Shown in pieces: positions 18,245-27,462 of a stretch of DNA of 62,435 nt. Location: the NCBI GenBank assembly GCA_020353195.1, contig CP070691.1:1113948-1176382 (forward strand). Direction: 5' to 3'. Under the pieces are notes generated by a model that searched no databases, was not told where the DNA came from, and saw only the letters and a list, made by a program, of their open reading frames with translations. The position numbers and the translations under genes are program-made. Every line of letters starts with the position of its first letter. Positions within the stretch are counted from its first letter, which is position 1. This DNA is from Phycisphaerales bacterium (GTDB lineage: Bacteria > Planctomycetota > Phycisphaerae > UBA1845).

Positions 18245-19192
18245 ATGGTGTCCACGCATTTTGCCGACCAGTTAATGCAGGCGATCCAGGCGAAGAACGC
18301 CCCCGTCTGTGTCGGGATTGACCCGGTCTACGACCGCCTCCCGGCCGATATCGCCGAGCAGAAGGACATGAACGACGCCACGGACTCTGCGTCAGCCATC
18401 GACGCCATTCTGGAGTTCAGCCGACGGGTGATCCGGATCGTGAGTCCGCTGGTGCCGGCGGTGAAGATCAACTCCGCTTTCTTCGAGCGGTACTACTCGG
18501 AGGGGGTCGAAGCGTACTATGACCTGGTGCAAGAGGCCGCCGAGTTGGATCTTCTCGTGATCGGCGATGTCAAGCGGGCGGACATCGGCAGTTCGAGCGC
18601 GCCTTATGCCCGCGCCCATCTGGCAAACCCTGCCTTTGCCAACCTGGACGACCTGGTGGCACCCGACGCGGTGACCGTGAACCCTTATTTCGGCTTCGAC
18701 GCGCTGAGGCCCTTCGTCGACGTCTGCCGCGAAGAAGCCAAGGGGATCTTCGCCCTGGTCCGGACGAGCAACGAATCTTCGATGGAAGTCCAGGGCTTGA
18801 CGCTGGAAGGCGGGATGACCGTGTCAGATCGGGTCGCCACACTGGTGAACCAGTGGGCCGGCGACGACGGCCTGATCGGATCGAGCGGCTACAGCTGCAT
18901 CGGGGCGGTGGTGTCCCCACACGACCGCGATGAGACGATCAAGCTGCGGGCGCTCATGCCCAACTGCATCCTTCTCGTCCCCGGATACGGCGCCCAGGGC
19001 CGCACGGCCGAGGACATCGCCCCCTGTTTCAAAGACGACGGGACCGGGGCTTTGATCAACGCCTCGCGTAGCGTCCTCTACGCGTACGAGAACATGGAGT
19101 ACATCGAGCGGTTCGCATCCGAGTGGGACCGGTGCGTCGAGCAGGCCTGCAAAGACCTGATCGCCGACGTGCGTCGCGTGGTGAACCCGTAG
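18245..19192 (+). CDS. pyrF: Orotidine 5'-phosphate decarboxylase (class 2)
   Basis: Last enzyme of UMP synthesis: decarboxylates OMP to UMP. The 315-aa protein has the catalytic DVKRADIGSSSAPYA block, the N-terminal PVCVGIDPVYDRLP, and a C-terminal LVPGYGAQG phosphate-binding loop, all of the longer class-2 PyrF type. I start at the ATG at 18245, with GGAAGGGGG just upstream; the open frame extends further 5' but carries no family sequence. It is monocistronic, with its own promoter and a strong terminator at 19341-19376. Confidence 0.95.
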   Translation: MVSTHFADQLMQAIQAKNAPVCVGIDPVYDRLPADIAEQKDMNDATDSASAIDAILEFSRRVIRIVSPLVPAVKINSAFFERYYSEGVEAYYDLVQEAAELDLLVIGDVKRADIGSSSAPYARAHLANPAFANLDDLVAPDAVTVNPYFGFDALRPFVDVCREEAKGIFALVRTSNESSMEVQGLTLEGGMTVSDRVATLVNQWAGDDGLIGSSGYSCIGAVVSPHDRDETIKLRALMPNCILLVPGYGAQGRTAEDIAPCFKDDGTGALINASRSVLYAYENMEYIERFASEWDRCVEQACKDLIADVRRVVNP

Positions 19193-19340
19193 ACGTCAAC
19201 AAATTAATACCAGGATGCCCCCAGGCCGCTTGGCGCGCCACCCGCCCCCGGCGGCGACACCGCCGTCATGATTCCCCGGAGGATTTCCCGACCGCTACGA
19301 TCCGGTCTGCGAACACCTTCCTTCCGTTGCCGAGAGCGAC

Positions 19341-19376
19341 AAGCGTCGCCACCCTGCCAGCAGGGCGGCGACGCTT
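19341..19376. terminator. Bidirectional hairpin terminator
   Basis: AAGCGTCGCC pairs with GGCGACGCTT, and CCCTG with CAGGG inside, giving a 15-pair stem with one mismatch and a CCAG loop. It lies between convergent pyrF and the outer-membrane protein gene. Flanking A and T runs are short, so it may serve both directions. Confidence 0.7.
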
Positions 19377-19422
19377 TGCGGTTGGCATTCGGATCGCCCG
19401 CGCGGGACGACGGTGCCGCTGG

Positions 19423-20613
19423 CTACCCGCCCCACGACCATCCGACGGACATCCCTCCGAAGAACTCGTCCTGAATGATGCCGTTATCTTCTGGGTTGCC
19501 GAGGGCATCGTTGAAGTACAGGAAACCGGAGACGGTCACGCAGCCGGCCCAGTCCGGCAAGTGCAGCACCGGTGTCAGATCGTACGTCCCGGTCAGCCCG
19601 TACTGAACATAGGCGAACCGGGTCGCCCCGCCACTCCCCGTCTCCAGCAGCGGGTTGAGGTACCGGTGGTCGATGGTCGCGATCACGCTCGGCGTCAGCG
19701 TGAAGTTCTCGAACAGCGGGAAATCGTGGTGAACACCCAACTCCATCCAGCAGCCGCCTCCGGTGGCGTCGACATCTTGCGCAAACAGAAATGACGGATT
19801 CAGCACGCCTTTCTCATTGTCGGGCAGCAGCCACTTCCACATCCAAGCGTCGTTGTGCTCGAGACTGAAGAACCACTCGTTTGTGTTCTTGGTCTTGGCA
19901 TTCGGAAATGCGTAGAAAGTCCACCCGAGCGTAAACGTCGTGGCGATCGGCTCGATGTCGTACGCCCAGCTCAGGATGTACTCGACCTCCTGCAAGTTCT
20001 GCCCGCCGCGAATCGGATCAAGCGACTTCTGGGCCCCGTACCACTCGAAGAACGTACCGAATGTGAACGTACCGTACTGGCCCTTGGGCCGGCCGAACAT
20101 CTGGGCAATGTCGAACGACATATCCATCGTCATCTGATGATTGAGCTTCTCCCGGCCCTCCCCGCGGTATTCCGACAGGTTCATCCCGCGGAAGACATAA
20201 TCGGACAGCAGGTGGTACTTGATGTCGAAGCTGAACGGGCAGCCCGGTCCCTCGTCCTGTTCAAACGTGGCGACTTGGGTGGTTTCATGGACGGGCTCCG
20301 GTTCAATGATGGGCTCCGGCTCATACACGGGCGGCGGTTTCACCGCCGGTGCGGGCTCGACGACAGGAGGGGGCTCAGGGGGTGGCGTGGGTTTCTTCGG
20401 CTTTGCCGGCCCGCCGTTGCCCTCGGCCTTCTTGGGCGGGCTGCCACGCCCATTGCCGTGCAGCGCGAACGACGTCGACGAAGCGCTCGTCGCCACGAAC
20501 TGCGGGTTATCGCCAGCGAGCGCGAACTCCTCCGCCGGCGCGGAAGCCGCCGCCATCATGACCGCCAGCACGGCAATCAGCGGGAGCCCAAGCTTGGCAT
20601 CGATACCACACAT
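19423..20613 (-). CDS. Probable outer-membrane beta-barrel protein with Pro-rich linker
   Basis: Protein of 396 aa. The start MCGIDAKLG is fixed by AAGGAG 8 bases upstream. A signal peptide covers about residues 1-27 (cut after ASAPA). Residues about 55-115 are Pro/Glu/Lys-rich with repeated PPP and EPEP units, a likely periplasmic linker. From about 120 the alternating aromatic/polar pattern (YHLLSDYVFRGMNLSEY, TTFTLGWTFYAFPNA, FSLEHNDAWMW) suggests a beta barrel, ending in GMSVGWSWGG. The YVFRG segment is reminiscent of TorF/Gcw_chp-type proteins, but I am not sure. Role unknown. Confidence 0.7.
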   Translation of the reverse strand: MCGIDAKLGLPLIAVLAVMMAAASAPAEEFALAGDNPQFVATSASSTSFALHGNGRGSPPKKAEGNGGPAKPKKPTPPPEPPPVVEPAPAVKPPPVYEPEPIIEPEPVHETTQVATFEQDEGPGCPFSFDIKYHLLSDYVFRGMNLSEYRGEGREKLNHQMTMDMSFDIAQMFGRPKGQYGTFTFGTFFEWYGAQKSLDPIRGGQNLQEVEYILSWAYDIEPIATTFTLGWTFYAFPNAKTKNTNEWFFSLEHNDAWMWKWLLPDNEKGVLNPSFLFAQDVDATGGGCWMELGVHHDFPLFENFTLTPSVIATIDHRYLNPLLETGSGGATRFAYVQYGLTGTYDLTPVLHLPDWAGCVTVSGFLYFNDALGNPEDNGIIQDEFFGGMSVGWSWGG

Positions 20614-21951
20614 TACAGATCTCCTTTTTCGCGGGCACGCGGTGCTCACTGGCGGCAACCGCGATGCCGATTGGCCTGATCGCTCGCTTCGTCGACACGG
20701 ATACTCATGCCGCCAGGCAGCGCGCCCGGCACCGTCATGCCTATGGCGCGCCCCCCCCGGCCTCGTCGCCGCACCCGCCCAATGGCCGCCCCGGACATTC
20801 CCCGGGCACGCACCACCGGTGTGGAACCTCAGTTAGCCACCAGGCCGTGCCGCAACGGCCCGGTGGGCATGCCTCTTGCTCCCCGTCGACGCTTGCCTGT
20901 TTTGTCGAGCCTGACGGTCGGATGCACAACCGCTCAGGAAGATACGAACCTCAGGTGCGCCCCGCGGACCGCTTCGCGGAGTAGCACCAGCCAACGAACG
21001 CACCATATATATCGGCCTGGCCCTGGCCGCAAGAACATTAATTACGGCACTCCCGCCCAGTCGGTGGCGGGCCAGCCATCCCGCCGGACCGCCTTGGTCT
21101 GAGGCACTCACCCCATGCAAGGACAATGAGGACGGCAACAGGATCTGGTAGAGCGGGCGCGCGGCGCGACTCGGTCTCGATGCGGCGTTTCCCGTACGAA
21201 CGCGTCGAGCAGCCTCGCGACTGACTTTGCAGCACTGGACGGACTCGTGCGTTCGCATCGCAGAGAAAACAGCTAGCCCATCTTCGCCATCACAGGGCTC
21301 CATATGTAAAAACCGGGCAAATGCGGATCTGAGGCAGTGTTTTCGCGGCGACTGTCGGTGCCCGGAGGAGTACCTCCGAAACGCCGTCCCGCGGGGTGGC
21401 CGGCCCACGCGACGGAGCCGCCGATGAGCGCCGTGTGATCCGCTCAGGGGCGTCGCCGTCCGTAGCCCGAACGCCAGGACCACGAGGCCGATAACGCATG
21501 CGCGGCGAACTTGCCTCCGCTCGTCGGCAACGCCTCACAGGGAAGTGCCAGGCCCGCACCCGGATCGTCAAGCGGTTGGGCACGTCGACCGATGAACCCG
21601 TAGCCGTGTTGACTCGGAAGCGGACGCGGGCAGGTTCGGCCGGCTTCAGCCTTTCTGGGGAAACAGGGGTCGGGCATCGAGATTCTCAAGATCGTCGAGG
21701 TTATCGGAGTCCGCGGTGTCACCATTGTTCCCCACACGGGCCGGTTGCTGCACGGCTTGATAAGCCCTCGCGGCGAGGGAATCGCGCCGTCGATCTGCGG
21801 TCCAAGGTCGGGCCCCCGGGCCAGGCCAGCTCACAACGTCGGGCGTGGGCGGGTCGAGGCATCTCGCGCAGCAGGTGACGTTGCGTGGGCATCGCCGGGA
21901 TTATCCCGGCGCGATCGGGCACCGAAAGAGGTTGCCGCCAAGAGAGCACTC
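20614..21951. other. Long intergenic region, no convincing gene
   Basis: About 1.3 kb between divergent genes. The longest frames (for example near 20833-21483 on the minus strand) are Arg/Pro/Ala-rich with no domain or signal sequence, as expected for shadows in GC-rich DNA. No tRNA or insertion sequence was recognised. It contains the upstream region of the cheD operon; a small RNA cannot be excluded. Confidence 0.4.
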
Positions 21952-22428
21952 GTGGACCAGGTAGTAGACATAGCCGACTTCGCCGTCTCGGACGATCCTC
22001 GGAATACCCTGGTCACGTATTCCCTGGGCAGTTGCATCGGGGTGGCCATCTGGGACCCCAAGGTCCGGGTGGCCGGCTTGCTCCACTACATGCTGCCCGA
22101 GTCGTCGCTGTCGCCGGAGAAGGCCAAGGCAAACCCGTCGATGTTCGCCGATACGGGGGTCCCGGCCCTGTTTCGGGCCGCCTATGCCTTGGGCGCCGTC
22201 AAGAGACGCATCATCGTGAAGGTGGCCGGCGGATCCCAGTTACTGGACGACAACGGCGCGTTTAACATCGGGAAGCGCAACTACGTGATGCTCCGCAAGA
22301 TCTTCTGGAGGAACGGAATTCTGATCGACGGAGAGGACGTCGGGGGCGCGGTGAGCCGCACCATACGCGTGACGTGTGACCTCGGGCGCGTGACCCTCAG
22401 GACCCGTAACGGAGAGTGCCAACTGTGA
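21952..22428 (+). CDS. cheD: Chemoreceptor glutamine deamidase CheD
   Basis: CheD converts Gln to Glu (and can demethylate) in chemoreceptors and interacts with CheC-type phosphatases. The 158-aa protein has the complete catalytic set: T22, C28 in YSLGSCIGVAIWD, and H45 in LLHYMLP, matching the positions known for the family. I choose the GTG at 21952, which gives the usual length; the open frame upstream has no CheD sequence. Its stop overlaps the HDOD start by 4 bases. No chemoreceptor or CheA lies in the window, so the partner receptor must be elsewhere. Confidence 0.9.
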   Translation: MDQVVDIADFAVSDDPRNTLVTYSLGSCIGVAIWDPKVRVAGLLHYMLPESSLSPEKAKANPSMFADTGVPALFRAAYALGAVKRRIIVKVAGGSQLLDDNGAFNIGKRNYVMLRKIFWRNGILIDGEDVGGAVSRTIRVTCDLGRVTLRTRNGECQL

Positions 22429-23333
22429 GCGACGCCGGCAAGATCCTGGAGAGGATCGGGACGCTTCCTCCGCTTCCCGACACGGTCCTGAAGCTGATCC
22501 GTGTCCTGGACGATCCGCGGAGCACGGTTGACGATATTGTCGAGACGATCCGGTATGACCAAGCCATCACCGGCGAGGTGCTGCGGCTGTGCAACTCGGC
22601 GTATTTCGGCCTGTCGCGTAAGGTCACATCGCTCGGCGACGCCATGCTCTGTCTGGGAACGGTCAAGGTCATGCAGTTGGTGATGTCGGTCCACACGACC
22701 AATCTGCTGGCCAAGGCCCAGACCGGGTACGGGCTCGACCCCGGCGTGCTGTGGAAACACTCCGTGGCAGTGGCCCTGGCGTCGGCCACGTTCTCCGATC
22801 ACATCAAGGCCACCAGCGGCAGCGTCGCGTTCACGGCCGGCTTGCTGCACGACATCGGCAAGGTCGTCCTGAACGACTACGTGGCCGACGAGTTCGGCGA
22901 GATCGTGCGCCGCGTTACTGAAGAAGGAGTCAGCTTCATTGACGCGGAGCGCAAGGTTCTCGGCTTCTCACACGAACAGATCGGCGGCATGATCGCGGAG
23001 CAATGGAAGCTTCCGGAAATCATCGTCCTGTGTATACGCAACCATCACGATCCCGGTGCGGTGCAGCCTTCCAATCCGCTGGTGGATGTGGTCTATCTGG
23101 CCAATTGCACGTGTTTGATGTTGGGGCTGGGGTTGGGAGCGGACGGCCTGTCATACCGAGCGCATCCAGAAGTCATGGAACGACACGAGCTGCATGAATC
23201 CGACCTGGAGAAGTTAGGGGCCCAGGTCTTGATCGATCTGAAGCGGGTAGAGGGGATGCTCGTCGACGACTCACGAACCGACGATCGTCTCCAGTTGACG
23301 GGCAGCCGGCAGGAAGGCCGATCCCGCCGATAG
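22425..23333 (+). CDS. HDOD domain signalling protein
   Basis: Protein of 302 aa with an HDOD domain at about 1-205: LPPLPDTVLKLIRVLDDP, VLRLCNSAYFGLSRKV and GLLHDIGKVVL. HDOD is a relative of the HD phosphohydrolase fold; the His-Asp pair is present here, but many members lack a full metal site and act as regulators. The GTG start at 22425 overlaps the CheD stop (GTGA) and has GGAGAG upstream; a GTG 9 bases earlier is possible. It is followed 5 bases later by cheY. The C-terminal 100 residues are helical and not recognised. Probably a signalling output of the Che-like module. Confidence 0.9.
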   Translation: MSDAGKILERIGTLPPLPDTVLKLIRVLDDPRSTVDDIVETIRYDQAITGEVLRLCNSAYFGLSRKVTSLGDAMLCLGTVKVMQLVMSVHTTNLLAKAQTGYGLDPGVLWKHSVAVALASATFSDHIKATSGSVAFTAGLLHDIGKVVLNDYVADEFGEIVRRVTEEGVSFIDAERKVLGFSHEQIGGMIAEQWKLPEIIVLCIRNHHDPGAVQPSNPLVDVVYLANCTCLMLGLGLGADGLSYRAHPEVMERHELHESDLEKLGAQVLIDLKRVEGMLVDDSRTDDRLQLTGSRQEGRSRR

Positions 23334-23338
23334 GAGCG

Positions 23339-23770
23339 ATGACGATGCCCTCGAACGTGCTCATTGTGGACGACTCGGCGACGATTCGGCAGATGGTCAA
23401 ACGGACCCTGCACATCGCCGGTCTCGACGTCGGCGCGGTTTTCGAAGCCTCGAACGGCGTTGAGGCGCTCGCCCAACTCAATGATCACGAGGTGGCCTGT
23501 CTGGTCGTAGACATCAACATGCCCACCATGAACGGGATTCAGCTTTTGACCCGCATCAAGAAGAACGCCCGCCTCAAGGACATCCCGATTGTCATCACCT
23601 CCACCGAGGGCAGCCGGAAACGGATCACTCAGATGGAGGATCTCGGGGCATTCGAATACCTTCGCAAGCCGTTCCGCCCCGAGCAGCTTCGCGACGTGCT
23701 CAAACCCTTGTTGGGAGTCGTCGATGATGCAGGAACAGAAGACAGCCTCACTTGCAGCAGTCGTTTCTGA
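23339..23770 (+). CDS. CheY-like single-domain response regulator
   Basis: Receiver domain of 143 aa with acidic pair D11/D12, phospho-acceptor D58 in LVVDINMPTMNG, the Thr in VITSTEG and the Lys in YLRKPF. No output domain is attached, as in CheY. It lies between the HDOD gene and a CheX-type phosphatase gene, and its 3' end overlaps the latter by 47 bases. This suggests the phosphatase resets this receiver. The C-terminal 15 residues are extra and result from the overlap. Confidence 0.92.
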   Translation: MTMPSNVLIVDDSATIRQMVKRTLHIAGLDVGAVFEASNGVEALAQLNDHEVACLVVDINMPTMNGIQLLTRIKKNARLKDIPIVITSTEGSRKRITQMEDLGAFEYLRKPFRPEQLRDVLKPLLGVVDDAGTEDSLTCSSRF

Positions 23771-24197
23771 GGTCCTCCAGAACCTCGCCTTCATGTTCAC
23801 TGACTTCTATGATGCGGAGGTCAGTTCCAAAGACATCTGGCTGGAAACCGAGATCGGCTATACGGGGCCGGCGCGGGGAACCCTGCGGTTCCACTGCAAC
23901 CGGGAATTCACGACGCTATTGGCCGCGAATCTGCTGGGCACCGACCCCGAGTCGGTCGACTCCCCCGCCAAGGCCAACGACGCGGCCAAGGAGTTCGTGA
24001 ACATCCTCTGCGGGCAACTCATTACCGCCCTGCACGGAACCGAAGATGTGTTCGATCTGACCATTCCCCGACTCCGCGAGCTTCCAGAAACGCCCGACTT
24101 CACCGCGTCCGGCGATCCGCAATCGGACAACGTACAGAGCGCCTCCTTCTCCGTGCAGGGGCATCGCATGCACGTGCTGCATCGCTCAGAGCCGTGA
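23724..24197 (+). CDS. CheX/CheC-type phosphatase
   Basis: Protein of 157 aa related to CheX/CheC, which dephosphorylate CheY-P. The core has D-x3-E-x2-N in NDAAKEFVNILCGQL and a downstream Pro in LTIPRL; the Asn-to-Pro spacing is 21 residues, one shorter than the CheC consensus. Two adjacent ATG codons (23724, 23727) could serve as start, with GGGAG at 23713-23717. It overlaps cheY by 47 bases, a strong sign of coupling. Last gene of the cheD, HDOD, cheY, cheX operon. Confidence 0.82.
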   Translation: MMQEQKTASLAAVVSEVLQNLAFMFTDFYDAEVSSKDIWLETEIGYTGPARGTLRFHCNREFTTLLAANLLGTDPESVDSPAKANDAAKEFVNILCGQLITALHGTEDVFDLTIPRLRELPETPDFTASGDPQSDNVQSASFSVQGHRMHVLHRSEP

Positions 24198-24391
24198 TCG
24201 CCCACGCTGGAGGGTCGGGGCGTCTGGCCGCTATGTCACACGCGACTCTCAACGCGACCGTGAACGCGATCAAAACTCAAGGGTGAAAGGAAGTGTCAAC
24301 CGAGCAGCCTGCAGAACGATACCGGCGCGCCGCAAGGAGGATCAAGCAGGGGAGAACCGCGTTCGTTCGTCCTTTTCCGGTTCACCACTGG

Positions 24392-26584
24392 CTATTCGCC
24401 CTTCGCCCTTTTCCCCCGTATCCGCGCGATCCCGCCCTTCATTCCGATGACGTAGCAGCACCCTTCCGCATCCACCGCGATCGGGGCCATCACGTACAAC
24501 CCCGGCGTCGTCTGATACTGCCACCGAACCGCCCCTGACCCTGCATCCAGTACGCTCAACAGCCCCGTGTCCGAGCAGACATACACCCGCCCGTCATGTT
24601 CGGTCGGCTCAACGGGGAACCGACCGCCCGGGACCTTGGCCTCCCAGATCATCTGGCCTTGGGCATTGAACTTGACCACGCGTTCGCCCAGCCCGCGGGC
24701 GTAGAACGACTTTCGGTCTTTGGAGGCCGCTATGGCCGATATACCCGACGCGATCGGCTCGCCGGGCTTCCCGTCGGCCGCGTAGGACGCCAGCAGGTGG
24801 TCCGAATCGCACACGAAGATCCGATCGCCGAGGACTACCGGGCCGCAGTCCGCCGCCGGGGCGGGTCGATCCGGGCGCGCACCGGCCGGTGGCGGTGACT
24901 TCCATACCAGTGTCCCATCCTTGGCACTCACACAGCGTAAGTGCCCGTCCCACGCGCCGAACAGCACGCGGTCGCCCATGACCGTCGGGCGCGACTCGAT
25001 CGCGGACGCCGCCCGTTCGAAGACCCATTTCCGGTCGCCGGTCGTCGCGTCGATCGCGTGCAGGCGCCCGCTGTTGTCCCCGATATAAGCCGCCCCGTCC
25101 GCCACAACCGGCGATCCGTACACCGGGCTGCCGGCCGCGTATTTCCAGATCAAGCTACCCTCACAGGAGACGCGGTACACGTGCCCGTCTCCCGATCCGA
25201 AGACGATGCCGCCCCCGTCGAACACGGGCGAGCTCAGCAGCGCTCCAGCAGTCTGAAACTCCCACATTTGCACCGTGGTGGTGGCGTTGATTGCCCGGAG
25301 GGTCCCTGTCGTCTCGGGCACCACGACCACCAACGGATCATTCAACGTCAGCGGTCGGGCCTTGACGCTCGCCGGGAGGTATCGACGCCAGGGAACGTCG
25401 ATCGACCGGTCGTCGACGAAGAACCTCGCCGACCGCATCCCATAGAAATCCTTTCCGTCGGCGCTCTCGGCGCGGAGGATTAATGTATGCCCGCCGTTCG
25501 ACAGCTGTGCCGCCGGAATCCGGATGGTGCCTCCGGTCTCCCTGAACTGGGCATCGGTCCCGTCGATCGTCACGTGGTATCGCGCCTTGCCGGGCGCCGA
25601 ATCGAGCCGGGGTTTGAGCGAGATGTCCTTCCCGCGAACGCCAAACGCTTCCAACTGTCGCATACTGCACTTGAGTACAGGTCCGCGCCGGGGCTTGACG
25701 GGCTTCTCGAGCAGCTTGCGCATCGGCTTGTCCTGGTCGAAGAAGCGATAGGCAACGCGCAGGATGCCGTCTTTCACCGAGATGATGTTGTACCCGGCGT
25801 CCGAACCGTACGTGCTGCCCCCGCACACCGCGTCGAACCCGTCAACGTTCCTGTGCTCGACGGTCCGTCGGTGCCCGTACAGCAGCAAGACGACGTTGTG
25901 ATCGCAGATGACGTTGTGCAGGCGGGCCCACGCGGCCGGCTGGGCAAACTCGTCGCTATCCGGCGGGTGGTGGAGGTAAATGAACACAGGCGTCTGCTTG
26001 CCGACTTTCGCCAGGTCGGCGCCCAGCCACCAGCGGGCGGCGGCGTCAATACCCGGCAGCGGCTCCTGCAACAAGGCAGACGACAGCCCGACGAAATGGC
26101 ACCCGAACTCGTCGAACGAATAATGGTCGGCCTTGTACTTCGCCCGCATTATCGAGTCCATCGCCACCCACGTGTTGTCCTGATCGCCGGGGACGTAGTG
26201 CATCGGGACAGGCAGCGCTCGAAACGCGCGCTCGACGTCGCTCCACGTCTCGTCGATGACCCCGGACTCGGTCAGGTCGCCGGTGTGGATCACGAAGGAC
26301 GGCGCGGGGGCGTCCATGCCGAACGGCTCCAGACGTTGGGGCTTGCCCGCCTCGGCGCAGAACCAGCGGATCGCCTCATCGCCGCGCAACGCCGGCGGCT
26401 GATCCAGCGACGCCGGGTGCGGCCGAAGGTGGCTGTCCGTGACCTGGACGAAGCAGAAGTTCGCATTCGTCGCCTCCGACGGCGGGACGGTCGCCGGTTG
26501 CGAGCTTGCCGGTTGTCCGGTTGTCGGCTGGGCCGCCACCGCCGCGCCCAGCAACAGCACGAGGCCACAAACAATCCCGTACAT
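24392..26584 (-). CDS. Secreted calcineurin-like phosphoesterase fused to a PQQ-type beta-propeller
   Basis: Protein of 730 aa. The start is placed at MYGIVCGLVLLLGAAVAAQ, a signal peptide. The phosphoesterase domain at about 35-290 shows FVQVTDSHLRP (D-x-H), FVIHTGDLTESG and YLHHPPD, but the usual GNH motif reads GDQD and the final GHxH reads GHRR, so the metal site is altered. A linker region (about 310-400) precedes PQQ-like repeats (GTLRAINATTTVQMW, LHAIDATTGDRKW, LSVLDAGSGAVRWQY) making a propeller at about 410-725. Repeat class and fold are clear; substrate is unknown. Upstream on the same strand is the GT2 gene, 92 bases away. Confidence 0.85.
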   Translation of the reverse strand: MYGIVCGLVLLLGAAVAAQPTTGQPASSQPATVPPSEATNANFCFVQVTDSHLRPHPASLDQPPALRGDEAIRWFCAEAGKPQRLEPFGMDAPAPSFVIHTGDLTESGVIDETWSDVERAFRALPVPMHYVPGDQDNTWVAMDSIMRAKYKADHYSFDEFGCHFVGLSSALLQEPLPGIDAAARWWLGADLAKVGKQTPVFIYLHHPPDSDEFAQPAAWARLHNVICDHNVVLLLYGHRRTVEHRNVDGFDAVCGGSTYGSDAGYNIISVKDGILRVAYRFFDQDKPMRKLLEKPVKPRRGPVLKCSMRQLEAFGVRGKDISLKPRLDSAPGKARYHVTIDGTDAQFRETGGTIRIPAAQLSNGGHTLILRAESADGKDFYGMRSARFFVDDRSIDVPWRRYLPASVKARPLTLNDPLVVVVPETTGTLRAINATTTVQMWEFQTAGALLSSPVFDGGGIVFGSGDGHVYRVSCEGSLIWKYAAGSPVYGSPVVADGAAYIGDNSGRLHAIDATTGDRKWVFERAASAIESRPTVMGDRVLFGAWDGHLRCVSAKDGTLVWKSPPPAGARPDRPAPAADCGPVVLGDRIFVCDSDHLLASYAADGKPGEPIASGISAIAASKDRKSFYARGLGERVVKFNAQGQMIWEAKVPGGRFPVEPTEHDGRVYVCSDTGLLSVLDAGSGAVRWQYQTTPGLYVMAPIAVDAEGCCYVIGMKGGIARIRGKRAKGE

Positions 26585-26676
26585 GCGCGTCACCCCTGCA
26601 AGAAACGGCGAAACGCCGGAAGGCTGAGCCGGACATACCGTTTCGCCATCAAGGCCTTTCGACGTTTCATCTTCCC

Positions 26677-27378
26677 TCAATCGATAAGGCGGAACTTGAT
26701 GATGGCCCACAGCGCGTGCAGGCCGTCCACCCACGTGATCTTCTTCCCTTCGCTGTAGTCACGCCCGGCGTAACTGATGCCCACCTCGTAAATCCGCCAG
26801 CGACCCCTGGCGACCTTGGCCGTGATTTCCGGCTCGATGGTGAACCCCTCGCTCCTCAGCCGCAGTGATCGGACCACCTCGGACCGGAACACCTTGTAGC
26901 ACGTCTCCATGTCGGTCAGATTCAGGTTCGTCAAGGCGTTCGAAAGCAGGGTCAAGAACCGGTTGCCGACCATATGCCAGAAGAACAGGACTCGGGTCGC
27001 CTGGGCCCCGACGAACCGGGACCCATAGACGACGTCGGCCTTCCCGTCGAGGATGGGCGCCAGCAACTTCGGATAATCCTGCGGATCGTACTCGAGGTCG
27101 GCGTCCTGAATGATGATGATGTCACCGCAGGCCGACTCGAAACCCGTCCGCAGCGCAGCCCCTTTCCCGCGGTTTTGCTCCTGAAGTCTGATGACGAACG
27201 ATTCGGCCGGCCAGCGCTGGCGGATCTTCGGATACAGCTCTCGCGTGCCGTCCGTGCTCCCGTCATCGACCAGGATGACTTCCCGCTCCATGGGGAGGTC
27301 CACCGCCAGCACCCGGGACACCAGCTCTTCCAGCGTGGCCCTTTCATTGTAGACTGGAATCACGACAGAGAGTTTCAT
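26677..27378 (-). CDS. Family 2 glycosyltransferase (DPM1-like)
   Basis: Cytosolic GT2 enzyme of 233 aa that probably transfers a sugar to a polyprenyl phosphate. It has SVVIPVYNERATLEEL, VDDGSTDGT, the nucleotide-sugar DxD in IIQDADLEYDP, and FTIEPEITAKV plus the GKKITWVDG end typical of dolichyl-phosphate mannose synthase-like proteins. There are no C-terminal membrane helices, so it is the short soluble form. It lies between kdsD and the phosphoesterase gene on the same strand, and could take part in envelope glycan synthesis. Confidence 0.92.
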   Translation of the reverse strand: MKLSVVIPVYNERATLEELVSRVLAVDLPMEREVILVDDGSTDGTRELYPKIRQRWPAESFVIRLQEQNRGKGAALRTGFESACGDIIIIQDADLEYDPQDYPKLLAPILDGKADVVYGSRFVGAQATRVLFFWHMVGNRFLTLLSNALTNLNLTDMETCYKVFRSEVVRSLRLRSEGFTIEPEITAKVARGRWRIYEVGISYAGRDYSEGKKITWVDGLHALWAIIKFRLID

Positions 27379-27462
27379 GGAGTCCTCAGCTGCCGGCGAC
27401 CGGCGGTCGCGCCCGGCCGCGCAGACAAACGACTTGCCAACCGCCCGATCCGGAGAGCTTCA

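Noticed and set aside
20833..21483. A 216-aa minus-strand frame
   Set aside because: Arg/Pro-rich composition, no start signal or domain, and overlap with competing frames; expected by chance in GC-rich DNA.
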